A stretch of DNA of 19,935 bases from Patescibacteria group bacterium AH-259-L07 (GCA_027718005.1 JALLOP010000020.1:1-19935), one strand, 5' to 3'. Positions 5,159 to 12,825 are shown, numbered from the stretch's first letter. Notes: generated by a model from the sequence alone, not told the origin. Made by a program: numbers and translations.

Positions 5159-7693
5159 CTATAAATATTTTTCTAAATGCTGCCCTGTATATGATTTTTT
5201 ATATTGTGTTATCTCCTCTGGTGTTCCCGTAGCTACTACGTCTCCTCCTTTTTCTCCACCTTCTGGACCTAAATCAATAATGTAGTCAGCACACTTAATT
5301 ACATGCATATTATGTTCAATTATCATGACCGTATTTCCACGATCCACTAACCTATTTAAAACCTTTAATAACATTTCAATATCATGATAATGCAGGCCCA
5401 CGGTTGGCTCATCTAATAAATATAAGAATCGCCTGCCTAAACGATGGGTTAATTCCCGCGCCAGTTTAATGCGTTGGGCCTCGCCACCAGAGAGCGTTGT
5501 TGCAGACTGACCTAATTCTACATATCCAAGCCCCACTTCTTTTAAGACTTTTAACTTATCAGTAATTACATAATGATCTTTAAAAAAATCATATGCCTCA
5601 TCAACATTCATTGTTAACACGTCAGCAATATTTTTCTTTTTATAGGACACCTGGAGTGTTTCTCGATTGAATCGCTTTCCATGACAAATATCACATTTTA
5701 CCAATACGGGTGGGAGAAAATGCATTTCAACTAAATTATGCCCTGCGCCTTTACATGCCTCACACCGCCCGCCACTCACATTAAATGAAAAACGACTCAA
5801 CGTATATCCACGTGCCTGCGCCTCCTCGAGCGAGGCATAAAATTCTCTGACTGGTGTAAAAATGCCTGTGTAGGTAGCAGGATTAGATCGGGGAGTTCTG
5901 CCAATGGGTGATTGATTTACCATTATCACTTTATCAATGTATTCAGTACCTAAAATTTTATTTACCTTATCCAAATCTTCATTAAGCCATGCCTTAATTT
6001 TATTCACATTCTTATACAACACATCGTATAGCAGCGTTGATTTCCCGCTGCCGGAAACACCCGTTATAACAATCAATTTCCGCAAAGGAATAGCCACATT
6101 TATACTTTTTAAATTATGTGCTTTTGCTCCATATATTTTTAATGTTTCTCTAATTTTTTTTCTCCGTGTTTGAGGCAATGAAATTTTTTTGTCTCCTTTC
6201 AAATATTTTAATGTTAAAGAATTTTTATCTGCACTGCCTTTTAAAAGTTCATTTATTTTTCCACTTGCAACTACCTTGCCCCCTTTTTTTCCAGCTAATG
6301 GCCCTAGATCAACTAAATAATCAGATTGGCGAACCGTTCGCTCATCATGCTCAACAACAATGACCGTATTATTTTGATCACGTAATGATTTAATCGTGGA
6401 TAGTAATCGATCAATATCTCTTTCATGAAGACCAATAGTTGGCTCATCTAATACATATAACGTGCCGGAGAGCTGTGAGCCGATCTGCGAAGCCAAGCGT
6501 ATTCGTTGTGCCTCGCCTCCTGATAATGTTTCTGCTTCTCTGTTAAGGCTTAAATAATCAAGTCCTACTAAAAGTAAAAACTCTAATCTATCAATAATTT
6601 CATTAAGTACTTTTTGCGCAATTTTAAGATCTCGAGAAGTTAGCTTTTTCTTATACTTAGTAAAAAATGTATAAGTCTCATCAATGGTAAGGGTGGTTAT
6701 TTCATAAATATTTTTATCACTGATCTTAATTGATAATGATTCTGGTTTTAATCGTTTACCCTTACATGATGGACAAATTGATTTTAAAAATAAGTCTATC
6801 TTGCCCAACCCATGACATGAGTCACACGCACCATACGGACTATTAAAAGAAAACAAGCGCGGCTCAATTTCACCAAATGAAAAACCATCTTTGGGGCAGC
6901 TCCATTGAGATGAAAGTAAAAGTTCGTCTGAATTTTTAGGTTTTTTATTTCCGCCAGAGGCAGATCCGCCTTGGGAGGAAAACACAGCAGTTATCAATCC
7001 CTTGCTATGATGAAGCGCACCCTCTACTGCCTCAAACATACGACTTTCATCAGAAGACATTACCTTGTCTATCACTATCTCAATAGTATGGGTTTTATAT
7101 CGTGACAAAACTAATCTATCATGAAGTGAGCGAAACTTCCCATCAATTCTTGCTTCGCTAAAACCAAGATTTAAAAAATCATATAACAATTGATGGTATT
7201 CTCCTTTTCTCCCGCGTACCACTGGCGAAAGAATCGTAACTGCTTCTTGTTTTAATTCTTTTGCGCGTGAGACTATAATATCAACCATTTCTTCAAGTGT
7301 TAATTTTTCAATTCTACTCTTACATTGTGGACAATACACTTCGCCTAAGCGAGCAAATAACACACGTAAGTAGTCATAAATTTCTGTAAGTGTCCCTACA
7401 ATAGAACGTGGATTATGTGATAATGCCTTTTGATCAATCGCAATTGCGGGAGATAAACCAATAATTTCATCAACATCTGGCCGATCCATTTTCCCTAAAA
7501 ACTGACGTGCATACGGAGACAATGATTCGATGTACCTCCGCTGTCCTTCTGCAAAAATTGTATCAAACGCTAACGATGATTTTCCGCTTCCTGAAACTCC
7601 GGTAAACACAATTAATTTATTTTTAGGCAATTCAAGACTAATGTTTCTAAGATTGTGAATTTTTGCACCTTTGATAATTATTTTATTCTTCAT
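5159..7693 (-). CDS. uvrA: UvrA, excinuclease ABC subunit A, lacking the insertion domain
   Basis: The damage-sensing ATPase of nucleotide excision repair. Counting from the ATG at 7693 (844 aa): first Walker A VSGSGKS at 33-39, UvrB-binding region about 125-230, signature LSGGEAQ at 390-396 with LDEPT following, then a second ATPase with GVSGSGKS, LSGGEAQ and LDEPT. A zinc module in the second half is intact (CEAC ... CDIC). Two oddities: the insertion domain normally found after the CDSCHGLG motif is reduced to about ten residues before CPSC, and the first zinc module reads CPKD (Asp269) where CPxC is usual. This explains the length below the usual 940. A TTG at 7699 is an alternative start. 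It overlaps the end of uvrB by 11 bases, indicating cotranscription. A small palindrome (6951-6978) encodes residues 239-248. Confidence 0.95.
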   Translation of the reverse strand: MKNKIIIKGAKIHNLRNISLELPKNKLIVFTGVSGSGKSSLAFDTIFAEGQRRYIESLSPYARQFLGKMDRPDVDEIIGLSPAIAIDQKALSHNPRSIVGTLTEIYDYLRVLFARLGEVYCPQCKSRIEKLTLEEMVDIIVSRAKELKQEAVTILSPVVRGRKGEYHQLLYDFLNLGFSEARIDGKFRSLHDRLVLSRYKTHTIEIVIDKVMSSDESRMFEAVEGALHHSKGLITAVFSSQGGSASGGNKKPKNSDELLLSSQWSCPKDGFSFGEIEPRLFSFNSPYGACDSCHGLGKIDLFLKSICPSCKGKRLKPESLSIKISDKNIYEITTLTIDETYTFFTKYKKKLTSRDLKIAQKVLNEIIDRLEFLLLVGLDYLSLNREAETLSGGEAQRIRLASQIGSQLSGTLYVLDEPTIGLHERDIDRLLSTIKSLRDQNNTVIVVEHDERTVRQSDYLVDLGPLAGKKGGKVVASGKINELLKGSADKNSLTLKYLKGDKKISLPQTRRKKIRETLKIYGAKAHNLKSINVAIPLRKLIVITGVSGSGKSTLLYDVLYKNVNKIKAWLNEDLDKVNKILGTEYIDKVIMVNQSPIGRTPRSNPATYTGIFTPVREFYASLEEAQARGYTLSRFSFNVSGGRCEACKGAGHNLVEMHFLPPVLVKCDICHGKRFNRETLQVSYKKKNIADVLTMNVDEAYDFFKDHYVITDKLKVLKEVGLGYVELGQSATTLSGGEAQRIKLARELTHRLGRRFLYLLDEPTVGLHYHDIEMLLKVLNRLVDRGNTVMIIEHNMHVIKCADYIIDLGPEGGEKGGDVVATGTPEEITQYKKSYTGQHLEKYL
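6951..6978. repeat. Imperfect palindrome in uvrA
   Basis: The stem CCGCCAGAGGC / GCCTTGGGAGG (with two mismatches) has an AGATCC loop. It encodes a Gly/Ser-rich stretch of UvrA just before the first zinc module, where other UvrA proteins have no such segment. Confidence 0.45.
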
Positions 7694-9590
7694 TTTCAAT
7701 ATCTATTAATGTTTCTACCTTTTTAATAATTGATTTTGGTATAATATTATGTTTTTTGTTATATGCTAATTGTTTTTTTCTTCTTCGCTCCACTTCATCA
7801 ATCGCTCGTTTCATTGAACCCGTAACCTCACTGCCATATAAAATTACTTTGCCCTTAACATTTCGCGCACATCTCCCCATAGTTTGAATTAGCGATGATT
7901 CAGATCGTAAAAATCCTTCTCTGTCCGCATCTAAAATTGCAACCAGCGTTACCTCGGGTAAATCCAAACCTTCGCGAAGCAAATTAACCCCAACTAAAAC
8001 ATCAAATATGCCACGCCTAAAATCAGTTAAAATCTTTGCCCGCTCTAACGTTTTCGTGTCTGAATGCATATAATTTACTTTAAACCCTTGCTTATTTAGA
8101 TAATCAGAAAAATCTTCTGCCATTTTTTTAGTAAGAGTATTTATAATTGCGCGTTGGTTATGAGAAACTACGCCTTGCAACTCTTTAACAATGTCATCAG
8201 CCTGCGTTGTGTTTGTTGTTTTATCCCATACAGGCCTGATTTCAATCGGTGGATCAACAAGCCCGGTTGGTCGAATAATCTGTTCAACAACAGAAGATGA
8301 ATGTTTAAATTCAAATGGTCCAGGTGTGGCTGAGGTAAAAATAACAGAATTAATACGCTCTAAAAATTCATTAAATTTTAATGGTCGATTATCCAGTGCA
8401 GACGGCAAACGCCAGCCATATTGTATTAACACCTGTTTTCGTGCCCGATCTCCTTCATACATGCCTCTAATCTGTGGAACCGCGATGTGCGACTCGTCAA
8501 TGATTGTCAGAAACTTCGGTTTTAACGCTGATTTACGCTGATTGGACGCGGATTTACGCTGATATCCGCGTTTATCCGCGTCTTGATCCGCGTTTATCCG
8601 CGCTTTTTTATGGAGAAAGTAAGAGAGTAGGGCGTCTGGCGGCTCCCCTGCTAATTTCCCTGATAAATGCCGGGAATAATTTTCTATACCATGGCAATAC
8701 CCAATAGTTTTTATCATTTCTAAATCATATCGCGTTCTTCGCTCTAATCTTTCGGCTTCTAATAATAATCCTTTTTTCTCAAAATAGTTTAATCGTTCTT
8801 TGAGTTCAGCAAATATACTCTTGATTGCTTCATCTCGCTGCGGCTGTGTAGAGACAAAATGCTGGGGCGGAAAAATAACAAGCTCATCAAGTGTTTGTTT
8901 TCTTTTTCTGGTTACCTTATCAAGTACGGCGATGGCTTTTATGTTTTGATCTTTGATTTCAATATAGTTAATAATTTTTCCCGATGCTGGCATAAGTTCA
9001 AATCGATCGCCGCGTACGCGAAAATATCCTCGTCTAAGATCAGCATTGGTTCGTTTAAAATGGATGCGTACTAACTGCCGTATTAAATCTCCCCGAGTCA
9101 TTGGCTTATTTTTTTCTATATGCAGTGCTGCTTCAAGATAATTCAACGGCACCCCAAGATTATAAATACAGGAAACTGAAGCAACAACGATAACATCGCG
9201 CCGAGATAAAAGTGCGCTGGTTGCTTGATGGCGCAGACGATCTATTTCTTCATTAATCATTGCCTCTTTTGAAATATACGTATCAGTTATGGGAAGGTAT
9301 GCTTCGGGCTGGTAGTAATCATAATAGGACACAAAATAATTTACTGAATTGTTCGGAAAAAAATTTGTATACTCGCGAAACAATTGCGCTGCCAAAATTT
9401 TATTAGGAGCAATTACCAACACTGGCATGTTAAACTGACTAATAATCTTTGATACACAAAAAGTTTTTCCGCTGCCAGTCACTCCTAAAAGTGTTTGGTA
9501 TTGATCTCCTTTTTTAATACCCGCAACCAGTTTTTTAATTGCTTGCGGCTGATCGCCTGCAGGCTTAAAATTTGACTTTAATTTAAACAT
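7683..9590 (-). CDS. uvrB: UvrB, excinuclease ABC subunit B, with repeat-encoded insertion and no UVR motif
   Basis: The damage-verifying helicase-like subunit that receives DNA from UvrA and recruits UvrC. It has 635 residues: the canonical start FKLKSNFKPAGDQPQAI, Walker A GVTGSGKT at 36-43, the beta-hairpin YYDYYQPEAY at 89-98, DESH at 365-368 and motif VI QTMGRCARN near the end. Between YF (324-325) and FLTIIDESH, where family members continue directly, about 32 extra residues are present; 330-356 are encoded by a repeat (8525-8602). The protein stops after the helicase core at IENEE, so the C-terminal UVR motif that contacts UvrC is missing. It is the first gene of the uvr run, with a promoter at 9650-9678 and a leader hairpin at 9604-9629. 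Confidence 0.95.
   Translation of the reverse strand: MFKLKSNFKPAGDQPQAIKKLVAGIKKGDQYQTLLGVTGSGKTFCVSKIISQFNMPVLVIAPNKILAAQLFREYTNFFPNNSVNYFVSYYDYYQPEAYLPITDTYISKEAMINEEIDRLRHQATSALLSRRDVIVVASVSCIYNLGVPLNYLEAALHIEKNKPMTRGDLIRQLVRIHFKRTNADLRRGYFRVRGDRFELMPASGKIINYIEIKDQNIKAIAVLDKVTRKRKQTLDELVIFPPQHFVSTQPQRDEAIKSIFAELKERLNYFEKKGLLLEAERLERRTRYDLEMIKTIGYCHGIENYSRHLSGKLAGEPPDALLSYFLHKKARINADQDADKRGYQRKSASNQRKSALKPKFLTIIDESHIAVPQIRGMYEGDRARKQVLIQYGWRLPSALDNRPLKFNEFLERINSVIFTSATPGPFEFKHSSSVVEQIIRPTGLVDPPIEIRPVWDKTTNTTQADDIVKELQGVVSHNQRAIINTLTKKMAEDFSDYLNKQGFKVNYMHSDTKTLERAKILTDFRRGIFDVLVGVNLLREGLDLPEVTLVAILDADREGFLRSESSLIQTMGRCARNVKGKVILYGSEVTGSMKRAIDEVERRRKKQLAYNKKHNIIPKSIIKKVETLIDIENEE
8525..8602. 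repeat. ACGCGGATTTACGCTGAT-type repeat inserted in frame in uvrB
   Basis: A 78-nt (26-codon) segment of short alternating units such as GCGGATTTACGCTGAT and CCGCGTTTATCCGCGTCTT. A diverged copy lies in the intergenic DNA at 17253-17329; both share GCGGATTTACGCTGAT and CCGCGTCTTRATCCGCGTTT. Similar CGCGGATTAA-rich repeats are known from environmental bacterial genomes. Confidence 0.75.
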
Positions 9591-9603
9591 ATAGCAAAAA
9601 TCT

Positions 9604-9629
9604 ACCCCTAATTTGTTTTCTATAGGGGT
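9604..9629 (-). promoter_or_regulatory. Hairpin in the uvrB leader
   Basis: ACCCCTA/TAGGGGT, a 7-bp stem with a 12-base loop, ends 13 bases before the uvrB ATG. The purine-rich AGGGG, the only ribosome-binding-like sequence present, is in the stem. Confidence 0.4.
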
Positions 9630-9649
9630 GGGTGGATGAATTTAGAGTA

Positions 9650-9678
9650 ATTATATCAGATAATAAAAGAAAAGTAAA
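9650..9678 (-). promoter_or_regulatory. Promoter of the uvr operon
   Basis: TTTACT (9678-9673), 17-base spacer, TATAAT (9655-9650) on the minus strand. The -35 overlaps the foot of the upstream gene's terminator. No LexA-type site was recognised. Confidence 0.6.
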
Positions 9679-9708
9679 GTCCTCGCAACACCAGGGGCTA
9701 CGAGGACT
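9678..9708 (-). terminator. Intrinsic terminator of the 9735 gene
   Basis: The stem AGTCCTCG/CGAGGACT with a 15-base loop is followed on the minus strand by a T-rich run (TTACTTTTCTTTT). Confidence 0.8.
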
Positions 9709-9734
9709 AAAACAATCAGGATTGATTGTCGTGC

Positions 9735-10364
9735 TTAGGATGTCTCTCCGAATTCATTAAGAAGATTCCTGAGAGCTGATTTAGCACACCACGGCCAGAG
9801 TCCTTGGCTAATCTCGGATAGTCGTTCTATTTCCCGTTTCATCCTTAGTGATTCACTTTCCAGTAAAGCACTTTTTCCTCTAACTATCAGTTCTAACCTT
9901 TTCAATTCAGCCTTCAGCTCTTGCCGTGACTTTCCGCTCTGTTCGCTTTCCCAGCTTTCTTTCGGCCTCACGCTGCCATTTCTGATTGCGTAATAGAGCT
10001 TCGCAACGTTCTTGGGGCCTTTAGCGCGAATCTCCAGGGGGTAGCTACTGCCAGTTGGCTCTTTGAGTTCACCAACTGCATCCCCGAACCTTCTTCCATC
10101 GCGATAGATCCCGATTTCCCTTTGTGTCGATATGGGAAGGTAGTCATGGAAAGATACATCAGTAATGTCTTTGAGTATCCTCTCCGGGATAGGATCTTCC
10201 AGATCGAAATCACTAGTGTACCATACACCCCTATCACGATAGACGCGAACGCCTTTGTATCTGCACTTTTTGTGAACATTGCCGTGTTTTTCGTTCACAT
10301 CAGTGGTTTCGAACTCAGCGAGATCTTTTATCTCATACTTGAAATACACATGTAACTGTGCCAT
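9735..10364 (-). CDS. Hypothetical protein with C-terminal coiled coil, 209 aa
   Basis: Not recognised. The start is fixed by AAGGAGG seven bases before the ATG. Residues 1-135 look like a beta-rich domain (many aromatic and charged residues; YKGVRVYRDRGVWYTSDFD near 37-55), and residues about 142-187 form a charged helix with heptad-like Leu spacing, a probable coiled coil for self-association. The final 20 residues contain WPWCAK. There is no signal peptide or membrane segment, so it is probably cytoplasmic. It is a single-gene unit with its own promoter (10484-10511), a leader of about 115 bases and a terminator. Its codon use seems less AT-biased than that of the uvr genes next door, which hints at different expression or origin. 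Confidence 0.75.
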   Translation of the reverse strand: MAQLHVYFKYEIKDLAEFETTDVNEKHGNVHKKCRYKGVRVYRDRGVWYTSDFDLEDPIPERILKDITDVSFHDYLPISTQREIGIYRDGRRFGDAVGELKEPTGSSYPLEIRAKGPKNVAKLYYAIRNGSVRPKESWESEQSGKSRQELKAELKRLELIVRGKSALLESESLRMKREIERLSEISQGLWPWCAKSALRNLLNEFGETS

Positions 10365-10483
10365 TGTATTGTCCTCCTTGTTGTGTTGTTTGGATTTCCG
10401 CGGGACTTTTCTTAAGTCTCCTACGGGTCAAATCAACCAGACGATTGACAATGTGACAATACACATCATCAATGTCTAATATA

Positions 10484-10511
10484 AGTATAGCATATCTCTT
10501 ATTTTTGTCAA
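10484..10511 (-). promoter_or_regulatory. Strong promoter for the 9735 gene
   Basis: TTGACA (10511-10506), 16-base spacer, TATACT (10489-10484) on the minus strand. The core TTGACAAAAATA ... ATATGCTATACT is almost identical to the promoter at 2467-2495. Confidence 0.75.
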
Positions 10512-10517
10512 TACCCG

Positions 10518-10642
10518 TTATCCACATCCCCCTTATCCACAAGGTTATAAATAAACTTTACCCTGTTAAATGCCGCTTCGCTGCAACCCAGCACTCAAGT
10601 ACGCTGAATGCTGGGTTATTTAACAGGGTAAAGTTATCCACA
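10518..10642 (+). other. Cluster of three perfect DnaA-box matches
   Basis: TTATCCACA occurs at 10518-10526, 10533-10541 and 10634-10642, all in the same orientation, with AT-rich DNA after the second. The third overlaps the end of the inverted repeat at 10554-10635. This could be an origin, a DnaA-regulated promoter region or a titration site; no dnaA or dnaN gene lies in the window. Confidence 0.55.
10554..10635. repeat. Long nested inverted repeat between DnaA boxes
   Basis: An 18-bp perfect stem (10554-10571 with 10618-10635; AACTTTACCCTG...) encloses a 9-bp stem AACCCAGCA/TGCTGGGTT (10585-10593, 10609-10617), with a 13-nt GC-rich bulge on one side. It is gene-free and could form a cruciform. 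Confidence 0.8.
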
Positions 10643-10651
10643 GGGAGGTGC

Positions 10652-10679
10652 TTGACAGATTACAATTAAATGTTAGTAT
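10652..10679 (+). promoter_or_regulatory. Promoter of nadA
   Basis: TTGACA (10652-10657), 16-base spacer, TAGTAT (10674-10679), leaving a leader of about 95 bases. It begins ten bases after a DnaA-box match. Confidence 0.65.
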
Positions 10680-10696
10680 GTGTATATATGACACTA

Positions 10697-10759
10697 AGTA
10701 GCGTTTTTGTCTGACATTCTCAAGCCGTAGGCGCAGAGAATTCAGCTACAAATGCGACT
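10697..10759 (+). promoter_or_regulatory. Structured 5' leader of nadA
   Basis: The arms 10697-10721 and 10736-10759 form a long imperfect hairpin (ATTCTC/GAGAAT next to the loop, AGT/ACT at the foot, a 14-nt loop with CCGTAGG). It is followed by the 18-nt palindrome AAAAATTAATTAATTTTT (10760-10777 approx.) just before CTCGTATG. No Shine-Dalgarno is seen. A regulatory RNA element is possible but unproven. Confidence 0.45.
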
Positions 10760-10782
10760 AAAAATTAATTAATTTTTCTCGT

Positions 10783-11739
10783 ATGACAAAATTATCTGAA
10801 CAACAAACAATTGATCGCGTTAATGAACTGCGCAAAAAACATAATGCAGTGATTTTAGCGCACAACTACCAGGTCCCGGTTATTCAAGATATTGCTGATT
10901 TTGTGGGAGACTCATTAGAGCTCTCATATAAAGCACGGGATTTTGACTCAAACCTTATTATATTCTGCGGAGTTCATTTTATGGCTGAAACCGCGGCTAT
11001 TATTTGTCCGGAGAAAAAAATACTTATCCCGGATCTTGGCGCTGGATGCTCACTCGCCGCCACGATTAATGCAAAAGAGCTTAAAAAATGGAAACAACAG
11101 CACCCTGATGCGGCAGTTGTCTCCTATGTCAATACAACTGCAGAAGTAAAGGCACTAACTGATATTTGCTGTACCTCAAGCAATGCCGTCAAAGTGGTTG
11201 AATCAATTCCGAAAAACAAAAAAATATTGTTTTTGCCCGACATGTTTTTAGCAATGTATGTAAAGCGTATAACCAAAAGAGACAACATTGAAGTATGGCC
11301 AGGGGAATGTCATGTTCACGCGGGGATTAAGCCGCAACATATCCATGAAAAATTAAAACAGCATCCAAAAGCAGATTTTCTTATTCATCCTGAATGCGGC
11401 TGTTCTACCTATTGTATGGTGTATTTTGCAGATAAAGACATTCCGCAAACCACCACTAAAATTCTTTCAACCAGCGGCATGGTTAAACATGCAAAAGAAA
11501 GCAAAAAAAAAGATTTTGTAGTTTCTACTGAAACCGGCATCTTATATCCATTAAAAAAGAAAAATCCAGATAAAAACTTTTATCCAGTAAAAGATGATGC
11601 CATTTGTGAATATATGAAAATGATTACCCTTGACAAGGTTCTCAACTCATTTGAAAATATGGTTTATGATGTTACCGTGCCTTATCATATTGCAAAGCCG
11701 GCAAAGCGTGCGATTGAGCGAATGCTTGAAATATCTTAA
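10783..11739 (+). CDS. nadA: Quinolinate synthase NadA
   Basis: Condenses iminoaspartate with dihydroxyacetone phosphate to quinolinate, the second step of de novo NAD synthesis; a cytoplasmic 4Fe-4S enzyme. At 318 residues it is of the short type. The three cluster cysteines are visible at the expected spacing: Cys89 (GAGCS), Cys176 (WPGEC) and Cys275 (DAIC). Other hallmarks are AHNYQ at 26-30, VGDSLELS at 41-48, YVNTTAEVKA at 115-124, HPECGCSTY at 202-210 and the STSGM/STETGI substrate loops. It faces nadB-nadC convergently, sharing the terminator at 11738-11796, and has its own promoter and a folded leader. The extra HPECGC cysteines are typical of this short subgroup and are not ligands in the characterised enzymes. 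Confidence 0.96.
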   Translation: MTKLSEQQTIDRVNELRKKHNAVILAHNYQVPVIQDIADFVGDSLELSYKARDFDSNLIIFCGVHFMAETAAIICPEKKILIPDLGAGCSLAATINAKELKKWKQQHPDAAVVSYVNTTAEVKALTDICCTSSNAVKVVESIPKNKKILFLPDMFLAMYVKRITKRDNIEVWPGECHVHAGIKPQHIHEKLKQHPKADFLIHPECGCSTYCMVYFADKDIPQTTTKILSTSGMVKHAKESKKKDFVVSTETGILYPLKKKNPDKNFYPVKDDAICEYMKMITLDKVLNSFENMVYDVTVPYHIAKPAKRAIERMLEIS

Positions 11740-11796
11740 AATCGGAGTAAAAAAATAAACTATGGATACCCGGTACCCATAGTTATCTCCGATTTT
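11738..11796. terminator. Bidirectional terminator between nadA and nadC
   Basis: The outer stem AAAATCGGAG/CTCCGATTTT encloses AACTATGG/CCATAGTT. T-runs follow on both strands. The outer arm starts in the nadA stop codon. Confidence 0.85.
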
Positions 11797-11799
11797 ATT

Positions 11800-12822
11800 T
11801 TATTTTTTTCGAATAATCAATTGGCTGAGGTCAAAGGATTTTGGTGAATGGGTGAGATAACCTAATGAAACAGCATCAAGACCAATATTGAGATACGCAT
11901 CTATATTATCTGGCGTAATGCCACCTGATGCCTGAACTAATATACGGTTATAATATCCTTTTTGTTTTAATAAAGTAATTGTTTTTTTCACATCATCAGG
12001 TGAAAAATTATCAAACATAATAATACATGGCTTAATATCATTATCTTTATCCATCAATGGAATAAAATACTGAGCTGCTTTTATTGCATCTGGAATGTTC
12101 TCAACTTCAATTTCAATAAATACTGCTTTCTTTCTTTTCTTCCACGCTCTTTTAAGCGCTTCGCCAATTACGTCAGCCCCGTTAAAGGTCCGAATCATTG
12201 ATTCGGCAGACGACGAAGTCGTCTTACCTCTAACGGGGTCAGATACGCCTTCTTGGCTCAGCGCATACAAATGGTTTTCTTTAATCAAAATTGACTCCCA
12301 TAGACCCAAACGATGGGTTCCGCCGCCGCCAACACTCACTGCTTTCTTGTCCAAATTACCCCAATGTGTTTTTCTCGTGGCCACCACAAGTAAAGGGTGA
12401 CATTTTCTTACTAATTCATGAGTTAACGTTGCAATGCCGCTCATACGCCCGATCAGATTCAGGCCAACTCTCTCGGTTTTTAACAAATCAAATTCTCGCC
12501 CTTTTAATTCTAAAATCACATCACGAGATTTAGCCGCATCACCGTCTTTTTTTATTTGTTTTACAAAAATGTTATATTTGTTATAAAACCATACCGCCTC
12601 CTCAATTCCCGCAATAATACCAGATTGTCTTGCAATTATGTGTGCATATTGAATTGTATTTTTTTTTAATATCGATTGAGTGGTAATATCACCAACTCTC
12701 CCTATATCCTGTTTGACAGCATCAATAGTAAAAGTAGTAAGCAACTTTACATAATCAGTAGTATCAATATGAAGCTTATCTCCACGTCTATACGCTAAAT
12801 TAAGTAATTCATATCTTCTCAT
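11800..12822 (-). CDS. nadC: Nicotinate-nucleotide pyrophosphorylase (carboxylating) NadC with palindromic insertion
   Basis: Converts quinolinate and PRPP to nicotinate mononucleotide, CO2 and pyrophosphate, the third de novo NAD step. It has 340 residues with an N-terminal extension, the ERVGLNLIGRMSGIAT helix at 117-132, ATRKT at 148-152 for quinolinate binding, AVSVGGGGTHRLGL at 161-174, IKENHL at 180-185, EIEVEN at 237-242 and the C-terminal barrel motifs FDN (270-272) and ASGGI (298-302). Family members pass from KENH directly into the EALKRA helix; here about 25 residues intervene, of which 195-216 are encoded by the palindromic element at 12177-12238. It follows nadB by three bases, so the two are cotranscribed. 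No clear ribosome-binding site precedes it, fitting translational coupling. Confidence 0.95.
   Translation of the reverse strand: MRRYELLNLAYRRGDKLHIDTTDYVKLLTTFTIDAVKQDIGRVGDITTQSILKKNTIQYAHIIARQSGIIAGIEEAVWFYNKYNIFVKQIKKDGDAAKSRDVILELKGREFDLLKTERVGLNLIGRMSGIATLTHELVRKCHPLLVVATRKTHWGNLDKKAVSVGGGGTHRLGLWESILIKENHLYALSQEGVSDPVRGKTTSSSAESMIRTFNGADVIGEALKRAWKKRKKAVFIEIEVENIPDAIKAAQYFIPLMDKDNDIKPCIIMFDNFSPDDVKKTITLLKQKGYYNRILVQASGGITPDNIDAYLNIGLDAVSLGYLTHSPKSFDLSQLIIRKK
12177..12238. repeat. 62-nt coding palindromic element with two internal hairpins (nadC copy)
   Basis: On the minus strand it begins CCCCGTTAGAGGTAAGACG, nearly as in the uvrC element, and ends ACCTTTAACGGGG. It encloses GACGAC/GTCGTC and CCGAATC/GATTCGG hairpins. 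It is read one base out of phase relative to the uvrC copy, so the encoded peptides are unrelated. Confidence 0.75.
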
Positions 12823-12825
12823 AAT

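Noticed and set aside
8525..8602. CRISPR array
   Set aside because: The units are short, variable and without spacers of even length, and they are translated within uvrB.
10554..10635. Integron attC site
   Set aside because: GTTAAAT and ATTTAAC resemble integron core sites but are in the wrong order (attC begins RYYYAAC and ends GTTRRRY), and there is no integrase or cassette array.
10697..10777. A known NAD+ riboswitch
   Set aside because: The position is right but I cannot match the known consensus by eye; left as an unassigned structured leader.
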